Shown here one piece after another: positions 36,650 to 49,355 of a DNA stretch of 64,000 nt (positions are counted from its first letter, which is position 1; each line of letters begins with the position of its first letter). The stretch is taken from NCBI GenBank assembly GCA_028551475.1, contig CM052362.1:9051354-9115353 (forward strand), in the 5' to 3' direction. The stretch comes from Casuarina equisetifolia. Its lineage: Eukaryota; Streptophyta; Magnoliopsida; Fagales; Casuarinaceae. Made by a program: the position numbers and the translations under genes. Under the pieces are notes generated by a model, which saw only the letters and a program-made list of their open reading frames with translations, did not search any database and was not told where the DNA came from.

Positions 36650-38489
36650 GGTTAGCTGTTACAGGGTTTAATAAACCTCCCTTGTTTGATGGTATTAATT
36701 TTAGGCATTGGAAACAATTAATGCAAGTCTTTATAATAGGTTAAGATCCAGAAGCTTGGCAAGTAATCAAGAAGGGTATTACATTACCCAAAACTAATGA
36801 ATGGTCAAAAAATGAAGCTAAATTGATGGAGTTAAATGCTAAGTCCATGAATATGATTTATAGTGGTCTTAGAGCACATGAGTTTAACAAAGTGTCCTCT
36901 TGCACTACTGGTTAAGAAATTTGGAACAAGTTAGAGGTCATTTATGAAGGAACTAAAAAGGTAAAGTCTTCTAAGGTCAATATGCTTACACATGACTATG
37001 AACTATTTGTTATGAAAGATTCTGAAACTATTAGTGATATGTTTGGTAGGTTTACTGAAATTATTTCTGAATTGAAATTATTAGGAAAAACTTATACAAA
37101 TGAGGAAATGGTGAGAAAAATGTTAGTATCCCTACGCGAGAGTTAGGATCCTAAAAAGATGGCCATAGAAGAAGCTCATGATCTAGAGGTGCTGACCTTA
37201 GATGATCTGCTAGGTTCTCTTAAGACTCATGAAATGCAACTTATGAGAAGAGAGAAAGAAAAAGAAAATAGAAGATCACTTACACTTAAAGTAGAGGTTG
37301 AAAAAGTTGAAGAAGAAAAGTCAGAAAATGATGAAGTAGCCTTTATAGCTAGAAGGTTTAGAAAATTTCTAAGAAGAGATTTAAACAAAAACATAGGGAA
37401 AAATATGAGAAAAGAATTAATGAACCTAGGGAGAATGTGTGCTATGAATGCAGGAAACCAGGACATATCAAGATTGATTGTCCGACAATTAAGAAGAGAA
37501 ACAACAAGAACAAAAAGAAAGCAATGATTGCTGCCTGGGATGATGAAAACTCCTCATCTGATGAAGAAACTCAAGAAGAGGTTGCACATCTATGTCTAAC
37601 CACAACAGCAACTCTTGAGGAAGAAGATCATGAGATAAATGATTCTGAACTGTCTCTTCAAATAAATTCTGGATTAGAAACTGCATTCTCTGATCTAGTT
37701 GAATATATGAATAAATTAAAAGATAAATACAAAAAGTTAAAAGCAAAAAATAAATTTGAAAAACAGGAACATTTGACTTTTGTACAAAAAATTGATTGTA
37801 TTGACGAATAGAGTACAGAACCTACTGCATATAAAGATCAAACTGAAAAGAAAAATGTTGTGATCTCTTTGAATGATGACATTGTTATTTATGCCAATGC
37901 ATATATGAAGTATGATTCGTGTATGAATGATATGTATGAAAAACAAGAAAAATCTGAAAACATGCAATTAGGAACAGAAACCTTATGTGCTGTCAGTGCA
38001 TCTTCTAATATTGAAATACATGAAAAAAAGGATTCACATGTGTGTGCTAAAAATCTTAAAAATAGAATCCGTGAACTGGAAAAAGAAAACTGTGATTTGA
38101 AATCAAAACTTGATGCAAGTAACTTACTGTTACAGAAATTCACAAATGGTAGTTGCATGTTAGACAAAATTCTAAATTCTTAAAGAGGTATATATGATAA
38201 GGCGGGACTAGGGTATAAATTGAATGATAAATCAAAATCATTTACTCAATTCTTTAAGGAAAGAGAAGGTTCAATCTCCTTCTACAGTTATTTTGGTCAT
38301 GATTTTGATAAATGTCCCATAAGATTTAAAAAGGCCTACAAAGTAAAGAAACTTTGGTTGCCTAAGAATGACAAGAATCTAAGTCGAAGTAACACTTATG
38401 GATCCAAAGTAAAAAGGGTACCAAGCACTCCAACAATTAAATTTGTTTCTGCAGGAAATGAAGGCACGGATAAGGAAAGAAAAGCTTAA
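36650..38489 (+). pseudogene. Copia-1 gag
   Basis: Nucleocapsid/capsid precursor, broken. The capsid part runs from NKPPLFDGINFRHWKQLMQ to KMAIEEAHDL. A CCHC zinc knuckle (CYECRKPGHIKIDC) lies at about 37437-37480, followed by a long acidic/coiled tail. Stops at 36742, 36913, 37144, 37809 and 38181, and a frameshift near 37370-37430, interrupt it. At least three of the stops (36742, 37144, 38181) replace CAA or TGG codons kept in Copia-4, so they arose after insertion. The gag frame ends at 38487-38489, in a different frame from pol. Confidence 0.88.
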
Positions 38490-41487
38490 GAACATGTGGA
38501 TTTTGGATAGCGGATGCTCTCGACACATGACTGGGATGAGGGATTTCTTCTCAACACTTAAGTTGAAAAATGGAGGTACGGTATCTTTTGGAGATAACTC
38601 CAAAGGAAGAATAAGAGGAATGGGAACAATAGTTAACTCTAACACCCTACTCATATCCAAAGTATTGCTTGTAGATGAGCTAAAATTTAACTTACTTAGC
38701 ATAAGTCAATTGTGTGATAAAGGGTTCAAAATAAAATTTGAAAAAGAAAGCTGTCTTGTTGAGTATGCTGATCATAAAATTGTTGGAAAAAGGAAAGACA
38801 ATATCTATATGCTTGATTTGAGCAAGTTGAATATTAAACAAACATGTTTGGTTGTAAACAGAAATATTGATGTTTGGTTGTGGCATAGAAAGCTAGGACA
38901 TGTGGGTCTAAGATTGATAGAAAAATTGTATAAGTACAATTTAGTAAAAGGTCTTCTTTCTCTAGAATTCAACAATGATAGAATATGTGAAGCATGCATT
39001 AAGGGCAAACACACACAAAGCAGCTTCAAATCGAAGCTTATGGTGAGCACATCTAGACCATTAGAAATACTACACATGGACCTTTTCGGTCCTATGAGAA
39101 CAACAACATTGAATGGTAAACAATATGTCTTAGTTATTATAGATGACTATTCTAGATTCACATGGACATATATGCTTGCTAGGAAAGATGAAGCTTTTGA
39201 AAAGTTTGCTGAATTTTGTAAAATGATTCAAAATGAAAAAGGTTTTTCAATTGTAAAAATAAGGATTGATCATGGTGGAGAATTTGAAAACCAACTGTTT
39301 GAAAAATTTTGTTCAGAAAATGGTATATCACATAACTTTTAAGCTCCTAGAACACCACAACAAAATGGTGTTGTTGAAAGAAAAAACAGAACACTTCAAG
39401 AGATGGCTAGAACTATGATGTGTGAATACAATCTTCCAAAACACTTTTGGGGAGAAGCTGTAAACATTGCCTGCTATATCTCAAATCGTGCATTAATAAA
39501 ACCTATTTTGAAAAAGACACCCTTTGAGTTATTCTTTGAAAGAAAACCAAACATTTCATATTTTCATGTTTTTGGAAGTAAATGTTTTATCTTGAAACAT
39601 GGAAAGGAATCACTTGAAAAATTTGATTCCAAAAGTGATGAAGGAATATTTCTTGGATACTCTCACACAAGTAAAGCATATGGAATATTTAATAAATGCA
39701 CTTTAGTTGTGGAAGAGTCAATTCATGTTAAGTTTGAGGATGAATGCCAAGGTATTCTAGAGACCAAAGCAAATAATGGAACTAAAAATGTTCCAAACAG
39801 GGCTGAAGTTGAGGGGGAGGCCAAAACCAGAGAACCCTCCTTACTTAGAGTTAGAAATGAAGTAGATCACAATCACATTATAGGTGATCGAAATGTTAAA
39901 GTAAGCATAAGGTCTCGGGTTCACAACATATGTGAACATTAAGCCTTTTCATCTCAAGTAGAGCCTAAGAAAGTAGATGAAGTTCTTGAGGATGAAAACT
40001 AACTTCTTGCTATGCAAGAAGAATTGAATCAGTTTGAAAGAAGCAAGGTCTGGAACCTAGTTCCTAGACCAAAGGATCATCCGGTCATAGGTACAAAATG
40101 GGTATTTTGGAACAAACTAGATGAAAATGGTACAATCACTAGAAATAAGGCTAGATTAGTAGCACAAGGATATAGTCAAGAAGAAGGAATTGACTATGAT
40201 GAAACATTTGCACTTGTAGCTAGATTGGAAGCTATTCGGATCTTACTTGCATTTGCTTGCAGTATGAACTTTACCTTATTTCAAATGGATGTTAAAAGTG
40301 CATTTTTGAATGGTATTATAAAAGAAGAAGTATATGTTGAACAACCACCCGGATTTGAAGATCCAATTTATTCAAACCATGTCTTTAGATTATCAAAAGC
40401 TTTATATGGTTTGAAACAAGCTCCACGGGCTTGGTATGATAAATTAAGTTCATTCTTAATTAATCATGATTTTAGAAAAGGAAAAGTGGATAACACATTA
40501 TTTATAAAGAACAAAGGAAAAAACTTTTTGATTGTTCAAATATATGTTGATGATATTGTGTTTGGCTCTACTAACTCAAAATTATGTGAAGAATTTGCTG
40601 CATGCATGCAAAGTGAATTTGAAATGAGTATGATAGGTGAATTAACATACTTTCTTGGGTTACAAATTAAACAAACCAACAAAGGGACTTTTATAAGTCA
40701 AACCAAATACACAAATGAATTGCTCAAGAAATACAAGATGCATGATTCTAAACCAATGAACACACCAATGAGCACTTCTTTATCATTATCTAATGATGAA
40801 GATGGAATTAGTGTAGATACAAAATTGTATCGTGGTATGATCGGCTCTTTATTATACTTAACTACATCCAGGCCTGATATCATGTTTAGTGTGTGTCTAT
40901 GTGCTAGATATCAATCAATCCTAAAGAACCGCATCTAGTTGCTGTTAAGAGGATATTTAGATATCTTAGAGACACAGCTTCCCTAGGAATCTGGTACCCC
41001 AGAGACACCATTCTAGATTTGCATGCATTTAGTGACTTTGATTATGCTAGTTGCAAACTAGACAGGAAGAGTACGAGTGGTGGATGTCATTATCTTAGAA
41101 ATATGCTTATTTATTGGCACTCTAAAAAACTTTGTAGCTCTTTCTTCTATTGAAGCCGAATATATTGCTGTTGCCAGTAGCTGTGCTCAACTTTTATGGA
41201 TGAAACAGTAATTGGAAGACTATGGAATCTTATCACATAGAGTTCCACTAAAATGTGATAACACAAGTGCTATAAATCTCACTAGGAATCCTATTCAGCA
41301 CTCTAAAACAAAGCATATAGAAATTAGACATCATTTTATTTGCGATCATGTTTAAAAAGGTGACATTATGCTTGAATTTGTGAGTACTGATCATCAAATT
41401 GCCGATATTTTAACCAAACCTTTACCAAAGGATAGATTTTATGCTCTTAGACGAGAACTTGGCATATTACTTCCTGAAAACCTTTAA
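38458..41487 (+). pseudogene. Copia-1 pol: protease, integrase, reverse transcriptase, RNase H
   Basis: Opens at 38413, with an ATG at 38458, in the +1 frame relative to gag. Protease active site ILDSGCSRHMTG is near 38500-38535. The integrase zinc finger (HRKLGH ... CEACIKGKH) is at ~38885-39015. The integrase core spans 39070-39450 (DLFGP, IDDYSRFTW, QQNGVVERKN). RT lies at 40012-40938, with VYVEQPPGF and the YVDD box. RNase H runs to the stop at 41485 ([17 protein letters not shown]). Stops near 39343, 39940 and 40000 and a frameshift at ~40915 break the frame. Domains are otherwise well kept. Confidence 0.9.
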
Positions 41488-41942
41488 ATTGCTTATTACT
41501 GCTATCTCTCTATTTTTTTACTATTCTTCACACTACTCGATTTGAGGGGGAGCGGCTCTAATCTCACTCATACAGCCTCCGGTCAGTACCCTACTTTTCT
41601 CTCCATTCCGTTGCTGCCTGCTCATTTTTTTTTACTGTTATTTTTCTACTCACTTGCATAATTATTCTTTTTGCTTATGACAAAAAAGGGGAGAGAATAG
41701 TGTGCACATGTGAAGTCTCATTTCTGACTATCAATGCAGAATGTGGGATACATATACATATCACCCATGTTTAACAAAATTTCTGCATGTTCTATACAAA
41801 CTTTCAAACTTTGCTAGTCACATGCATAGGAGACATGCGTTTGATCATAAAGATGTATCCATGATGCAATGTTGAGCTGTGTTCCTTTTGAAAAACATAA
41901 TTGATATTTGATGACGTGCGATACTATTGAAATATATTTTGT

Positions 41943-41963
41943 CATCATCAAAAAGGGGGAGAT
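41943..41963 (+). other. Copia-1 polypurine tract
   Basis: AAAAAGGGGGAGA directly before the 3' LTR, preceded by TCATCATC. It is nearly identical to the tract of Copia-4 at 57500-57519. Confidence 0.85.
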
Positions 41964-43561
41964 TGTTGGAAAATAGGGTTTTGTTGTGATTGAAAATATT
42001 TTCTTGAAAAATATCAATTCTCAAAATATGTTTTTCGAAATGTTCAAAAAGCAAAACTATAGGAAGTAAAAGGTGTACAAATTATAATATCAATTAATGA
42101 TATTATAAAGTAACCGGGTTCCTACATTCTCTCATAAAATATACTTTTAAAGTATTTGTTACATATATTCAAATAAATGTTGATTATTTAAATATATTGT
42201 TTATCTAAATATTTCCTCAAGAACTATGAAGTATACTTTAATATATTTTAGGAATATGATACTTGGTTGGTGAAATTGCAAGAAAAATATGTGAGCTTAA
42301 GTTTAATATATGCAATACATTACAAATGTATTGATATTGGATCATGTTGATATTAGACCGGGTACACATGCTGAATATATATAGTATTACTGGACTGGAC
42401 TGTGGCTATTGGACTGTGAGAACATAGGTGCGGCCCAAGTTCACGTCAGCCTGCCTAATCCCGTTTCCACTACGGTGTTGCATTGATCATTATCTGAGAT
42501 CTCCATTATGGTGTTGTCTTGATCACACCAGAACCTTTCTCGGTACGCTTGCTGGCTATAATGTCGTCTTGCTTAAGGGCACATAAGAGACGTTTATCTC
42601 TCGAGGGGTCAAGCCCTAACCACATCATTCTCACCCCGACGCTGCCTTTGTCTCTCTCAAGCGCTAAAGCTCTAACGGAGCAAATGTGGAGGAGATGGGT
42701 TGTCAGAACGGTTGGATTTTGAATCAAAAGGGTGAAATGAAGCTGATTTGATGGACAGTCTACTATTCCCAACGGATAAAAGGCTATGGTTAAGGTTTGA
42801 CTCAAATAGAAAACCCTAGATTTGCTTCTATTTAAAGGAGATGTGTTCGTGAAGGGATTGATTGATGAGCAACATCTATTTGAAGCATTTTTCTTTGTGA
42901 AGATAATCTGCTCAGCTTGCTTAACATCTTATTCGAGATCATACACCATTTTCGTGGTTTACAAGCTTTCGGTAATAGTTGATTATTTGGTTCAATCTTT
43001 GAGAATATCATTAATTATAGCTTGTATAACATTATTTATGTGCTGATTTCACTTATAAACATTTTTGCACATAAATCTTGAGGAAAATCCGAAACCCTAA
43101 TTTCACCAATTTAGGGATTTCGTATTAGGAGCTTTGTATCTTGATATATTTGTTTAAATAGCTTCTCTGATCGGCAATATCCCATATATTGACATATTAT
43201 TTAGGGATTTGCTATTGTATCTGATCCTTTAATCACTATCTGTACTCGGACGTGGTAATTCCTTGAGAAGGGATTAGTTAGATTAGAGAGAACGTGTTCT
43301 CCTAATTAGATTGAGTAAAAGGGACTTCAATCAGTTTGATTGAAGGAGAAGAGGGTGGACGTAGGACTCTAAGATAGAGTGCAGAACCACCGTGGTAAAT
43401 TGAGTGTTTCTTTTCTTGTCCTTTTCTTGATTACATATTTCTGTTTGCATATTATTAATATTATACAAATTGTTAAAGTTATTGTTAGATTTTAGAAAGA
43501 AATGGATTGTTTGGTACAACAACAATTTAACCCCCTTCTTGTTAGGTCATAAAAGTCAACA
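41964..43561 (+). repeat. Copia-1 3' LTR
   Basis: 1598 bp, TG...CA, aligned along its full length with the 5' LTR with scattered substitutions and balancing small indels. The palindrome is at 42082-42108. Confidence 0.95.
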
Positions 43562-43566
43562 GTGGA
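43562..43566. repeat. Target-site duplication of Copia-1, right (GTGGA)
   Basis: Matches 34970-34974 exactly. Confidence 0.95.
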
Positions 43567-44576
43567 TTCCTAAAAAGACTGAGTTTTGGACTTTTACATT
43601 GACTAGGTTTTTGGACTATTAACATGTCTAAGTTTCAATTATTTGAAGCCATAGAATTTATTTAAAAATAATAATAGAACTAAACATAATTGTCTAAAAA
43701 ACTCAACAAAAATATGAAACCTAATATTAGGTACCCAAACTCAAGTCCATCTTGACTTTCTTGGCCCTAGATAAAGATTTGATATTCCTCTAGTTCCTTC
43801 ACTACTACCATTATCCATCATCTAGAAATCATCCCTAAAGTGCAATTGAAAAGGCTGAACAAGTCAGTGGTCTAACTACTCAACAAGATGATAGTTAAAA
43901 AGATAGCTTGTGTGAAAGGAATTCTTTGATAAGAAATAAAAAAAAAAGCTCAAAAGGAAAACTGCACTAGAAACGTTCTTACAAGTGGTGAAAAAGATCA
44001 AATGATAACTACACTAAAAACTAGTTTCTCATAATAACTATGAATTTGAGCCACTAAATTACATGCAAAATAATTCAAAAACTTGAAAAATATGCATAAG
44101 ACAATATCTAGATCTAGTAAAAGAGGCAACCTTAAGCATAATAAAAATTGTAGAAGCAAAAACAAGTGTGCAAAACCTAAAACATAATTTTCTTAATAGG
44201 GAGGATATCCCATAATACGTAGTTAATGGACATTAGACCAAACTTATCATCATAATGAATATTAGTGTGATAGCAAAATTATAGAAAACTTTGATAAGAA
44301 ATTGGAGTATCTAAATGGGGTTTTACCTTGAAAAAAATAAAGGTGTGGGCATCCTATTCTTAAAATATATTGCCATAAAAATAAATGCATTCCCTCCCCT
44401 TACCCCCTTCCTACTCGCCTAAAAAAAAAAAAGCCTTAACACATTAGCTCTAGATTTCAAGGCTCTAATGGTACTTTAAATATACTAATATATTTCTTTA
44501 CAATATCTTTTTTTGTGAAAAATATACACCAATGGATAAGTCTAAGCATACCATGTTTGGTGCACTACCATTTACT
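43567..44576. other. Ancient flanking DNA; nothing recognisable
   Basis: AT-rich sequence that was contiguous with 34.9 kb before Copia-1 inserted. No gene or repeat is recognised. Confidence 0.45.
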
Positions 44577-47330
44577 AGAAGAAAAATGAACTCAAAACAA
44601 AAGAGGAGAAGAGAGATGAGCTTAAAGAAAGAGAGCCCTTTATAATTTGAACTATGCTCATATATTGCAACTATGTTTCAATCTCCAATACCATGTCACT
44701 TTGAGGTCATTATCTAGCTTCAAGCATATGATTCTCGGCATATTTGCTTTCATCCCATTGTCAATTACAACACTTCCTATATTACTCAAAGAAACAATCA
44801 TGGAGGTTGTTTTGACAATAAAGGAAAAAGAACTCAACATATTCCTCTTCCAAATTTTTCTCTTTGCAAGGTACAAGATTCTCATGATCTACTCAAAATG
44901 CCAAGTTTGCTCATTGCAATACCTAACAACAAGCATTATCCAACTTGTTATCTACCAAATTTATGCCACAAAGAGACACTCTACAATGGATTGCTTCAAA
45001 TGATTTAATCATGCTTTTTAATCCTTAAATATTCCATAAGCCTTTATAGCTCTACATCTAAATGATCCATAGATCACTAGTGACGAATGGGTCCATGACT
45101 ATGGTGTTAACACTCATGTGGCTTCCTCCATTGGTAAGTTGTAAACCTTCTCACCTTATAATGGCAAATTTCTATTTAAGTAGGCAATGGCAAGTTTTTA
45201 GATGTAACTCATTTTGGTTTTAGGTATCTTCCTTATGGTAAAGGCCATTGCAAGATGTTCTTATTACACCTTATGTACAAAAAAACTTATGCTCAATTTC
45301 AAGACTCATTGATGATTTCCCTTGTTATTTTATCTTCACCAAAACTTATTTCTACATTAAGGATATAAGGACACACCAAACTCTAGTAAAAGGGGTTAGA
45401 TGAGAGGTCTTTGCTTGTTACTAGAGACATGATTTTAGGTGTTTTTCTCCTCATGGCAGCAATGGGTTGACTTGGCTACTTAGCACTACAAACTCATGCA
45501 CCTAGGGAACTTAATTCTAAAACTTCTCCAACAGCAAAGATAAATTTCTATTCTACCAAATAATAATGTCTTTTGTAATCCTTGTCACCTTAGCAAAAGT
45601 TGCAAGCTACCTTTTTAGTCTATAGATGATTATACTTGTTTCACATGGATTTTTCCACTTAAAATGAAAATATGATGTATTTTTTTGTCTTTGTTAAATT
45701 CATGAAGTATGTGAAAACCTAATTCAACTCTACCTTTAAAGCTTTGCAAACTAACAACAATAGAAAGTCTTTAAGCACCATTTTTTAGATGTTTCTTGCT
45801 AATAATGGCACTTGTCACTTGTTGTCTTGCCCACATACACTTGAATAAAAGATTGTGGCCAAGAAAAAAAATTAACATGTAGTAGAGCTCAATGTTGCTA
45901 TGCTCTATCATGTTTAAATGTCCAAAACCTTCTAGTTTGAAGCATTCTCCACATTAGTATTCTTTAAAAAGCTTCCCATTCTTATTCTCAAGCATGCATC
46001 ATTGTTTCTTTACTTTATCAATAACTCATGATTATTCCTTTTTTAGGCTCTTTGGTTGCTGTTGCTTCCTATATCTTTGGGATTATGCTAACAAGAAGCT
46101 TGTTGAGTACTCACTACAATGCCTTTTTTTAGATACAACAATAATCATAAAGACTATTGTTGCCTTTATATTCCACATGTAGAGTTTACATCTTAAGGCA
46201 TTTTCTCTTCAATGAGTAGAGCTTTCCATTTGTTGGTGTAACTTCTTTTAGATCATGTGTAGCATTCTCCTTCATTGAACCACTTGTGACTCTAGGAACT
46301 TTTGCTAATCTTAGTGTTGCATAACTATCCAACATTTCAAATTTCACCATAGGACATTGTCATACACATCTTGCATAAGAAATACAATACATATTGCCTT
46401 CGTTGCAACCATCAATATCTCTTTCATCCTCACCATAATTAATAACTTATTGTTTAACTTTCATAGATTTAGCATCCAAACTAACTTTTTCTCCTAGTGT
46501 GGATTTTTCTAGGCATCACATAGCATATCTAACAAGCCAATTGTATCAAAGTCATCATCCTTCTCTCTATCACCTCTTCTACCTACACAACTTGATGGTA
46601 ACTATAGGCAAGTTTAGGATCTTTAAGTTTAATCCTAAGTATGCCTTCACCATGACTCTAGTACTTTTTTTATAAATGCCCACTTCTCTACATGATGCCC
46701 TTAATCACAAAGGTTGGCATGCTACCATGATTAACGAGATTGCTACTCTTGCTTGAACTTAAACCTAGACATTGGTTCCACAACAACCACATATGCATGT
46801 GGTAGTGCAAATGGATTTTTAAACCTATATTATCCATTTGATAGATCTCTTGATTGATTAAAAGCCAATTGGTAGCAAAAGGCTTTGATTAATTTGATAG
46901 AATAAACTATTTGAACTCCTTTAACCTTGTTTAACCAACCACCTAATTCTAAGACATAGCCTTTTTCTCATCACTGTTGTAAATTATAGCTAGATTAATG
47001 CTAATAGTTTAAGAGAATTAGGCTATGCTACCTTTTTATAACTTCCCTAAATATAATTCATAACTCTATATATTCCTCAAGCTACAATATACGAGCATAA
47101 TTCAAATTATAAAGGGTTTTTTTGTGTTAAGCTCATCTCCTTTCTCTTTTTTCATTTTGAGTTTTTTTTTGGGTATTAGAGCAAAGCCTTCAATTTTGCT
47201 CTATAGCTTCTCTAAATGGCTAATAAAGTAGCTTATTTATTCCTAAATGGCATCAACATTGCCAATTTTGGGTCTTTAAAGCTCAATGAGACAAATGAAG
47301 TTCTTTTAGCAACTGTCCAAGTTAAAAAAG
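44577..47330 (+). mobile_element. Copia-2: old, rearranged Copia remnant
   Basis: Plus-strand fragments give a gag tail with a decayed knuckle (44940-45010, ending RHSTMDCFK), a protease region (near 45090), integrase (45580-45960, with LLANNGTCHLLSCPH) and an RT start (46700-46950). These are followed, out of order, by a short LTR-like block (46974-47166), a primer-binding-site-like GGTATTAGAGCAAAGCC (47167-47183) and a gag start (47216-47330; begins MANKVAYLFLNGINIANF). The first ~100 bp (44577-44690) match the LTR end in reverse. Stops are everywhere. It is homologous to the minus-strand Copia-3. Confidence 0.65.
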
Positions 47331-47679
47331 ACTAAAGGCATATTGACTTTGCTACTAGTGAGGCAAGGGCTCAATATTTTGCTTCAACAGAAGATTGAGA
47401 TATAGTTGATTGGCACTTTAACCTTTATGAGATCAAGTTGTTGCCGAGAAAGAAACAATGGCCTAAAGTTGATCATCATGTCTTATAACAACCAACCTAG
47501 TTAATATCACTATATTCACATAACCAAAGTGTATAGAAAGAGTGTAGGCAAAGTCAAAGTGAGAAGGAACCATGTAAATAATGTAGAGGTCCCTTAAGGT
47601 AGTGAAGATCCATATTCATTGTAGAGTGCATGGGTTGGCAGAGTTTGCTTAATAAAAAGGCCAATTTTGGACAAGTTAT

Positions 47680-49355
47680 TGTTGGGTTTTATGGTTTAAC
47701 AAGAAGGGGGGTTGAATTGTTATTGTACCAAAAACTATGCTTTTGTTTAAATAAATGATTCAATCAAATAATTCAACAATTTATATGATAATAAGTAATC
47801 AAACAGAATTATTTAAGTAAAGAGTACGAGAATTAACACCTAATTTACCACGGTGGTTCGGCACTCTATCTTAAAGTCCTACATCCACCCTTTTCTCCTT
47901 CAATCCAACCGATTGAAGTCACCTTTACTCAACCTGATTAGGAAAATACGTTCTCCCTAATCCAAATAATTCCTTCTCAAAGGAATTATCAAGTCCGAAT
48001 ACAAGTTATGATCAAAAGATTATATACAATAGCAAATCTCCAAATAATGTGTTAGTTTATGGGATGTTGCTAATCAGAAGAGCTATTCAAACATATATAT
48101 CAAGATATTAAGCTCCTATCACAAAATCCCCAATTTGGAAAAATTAGGGTTTTGAATTCTCCTCAAAATTTATGTGCAGAAAATGTTTATAAGTGAAATC
48201 AACACATAAATAATGTTATACAAGCTATGATTGAAGATATAATCAAAGATCAAAGCAGATTATTGAATATCACCGAACCCTTGTGAATCACTGAATAATG
48301 AACAAACTCGGATCAAATGGTAAGTGAGCTTAATAGACTTTCTTCACAAAGAGAACACTTCAAATAGATGTCAATCATCAAGCCAAAACCTTCACACACA
48401 CATCTCCTTTAAATAGAAGCAGATCTAGGGTTTTTCTTTGAATCAAACCTGAACCATAGCCTTCTTCCCGTTAGGAATAGTAGGCTATCTATCAAATCAG
48501 CCTCATTTCAGCCTTCTGATTCAAAATCTGACTGTTTTGACAGCCCGTCTCCTCCAGATTCCTCACGTTAAGGTTTTGGCGTTTGAGAGAAGCGAAGGTA
48601 GCATCGGGGAGAAGTGAAGTGGCTAGTAGCTAGGGCATAACTCGTCGAAGAATAAGTGCCTCTTATGTGCCCTTAAGTGAGACGACATCGTAGCCCAAAA
48701 GCATAACAAAGAAGCTTCAATCTTGATCAAGACGACACTGTAACAAGGAAGCCTCAGTTATGATCAAGACGACATTGTAACAAGGAAGCCTCAGTTATGA
48801 TCAAGACGACATCGTAACAAGGAACGAGATTGGGCTGTCGTGAACTTGGGCCGCACTGTATCATCTCAGTCCAGCAGCAAGGGTCCAGTCCATTGATAAC
48901 ATATTCAGTAGGTATATACGGTCCAATATCAACAAGGTTTAAAAATATGATCTTTTACGAAGTTCATATTTTGGTATGTTGCATATATTGATTTTGAACT
49001 AATATTATCATAAAGTTGATGTCCTTCACATTCCTGTAATTTCATCAAACCAAGTATCATATTCCTAAAATAAAATATATTCAAATATATTTAATTTTTC
49101 TTAAAGAAATATTCAAATAATTGATATATTCAAATAATCAACATATATTAGAATATATGTCACAAGAACTTTAAGAATATATTTTATAAGGAAATGTAGG
49201 AACCCGGTTACTTTATAATATCATTAATTGATATTATAATTTGTACACCTTTTACTTCCTATAGTTTTTTTTTTGCACACTTAGAAAAACATATTTTAAA
49301 AATTGATATTTACAAGAAAATATTTTCAGTCACAACAAAACCCTATTTTCCAACA
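47680..49355 (-). mobile_element. Solo LTR of the Copia-1 family, inverted
   Basis: 1676 bp, TGTTGGG...CCAACA, similar along its length to the reverse complement of the Copia-1 LTRs, including the palindrome (49213-49239). Flanked by GTTAT (47675-47679) and ATTAT (49356-49360), a 5-bp target duplication with one mismatch. There is no internal region, so it is the product of LTR-LTR recombination. It is inserted in the RNase H region of Copia-3. Confidence 0.92.
48725..48835. repeat. 37-bp tandem repeat, three copies, in the solo LTR
   Basis: Copies start at 48725, 48762 and 48799, each beginning GATCAAGACGACA and containing GTAACAAGGAA. Copia-1 LTRs carry the corresponding motif only in two diverged copies, so this array expanded in this LTR. 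Confidence 0.9.

Larger units (their letters stand above)
34975..43561 (+). mobile_element. Copia-1: full-length Copia LTR retrotransposon, decayed coding region
   Basis: An 8587-bp element bounded by TG...CA LTRs of 1598 bp each and a 5-bp target duplication. Order is LTR, primer-binding site, gag with CCHC knuckle, protease, integrase, reverse transcriptase, RNase H, polypurine tract, LTR. Integrase before RT makes it Copia (Ty1) type; the long LTRs and large gag recall the SIRE/Maximus lineage, which I offer only as likely. The LTRs differ at scattered bases, mostly transitions, so the insertion is not recent. Stops and frameshifts make it non-functional by itself. A solo LTR of the same family lies at 47680-49355. 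Confidence 0.95.

Noticed and set aside
47216-47470. A single plus-strand gag running to 47470
   Set aside because: Only the first part (to about 47330) is gag-like; from about 47335 the minus strand reads as Copia RNase H, so two elements abut here.
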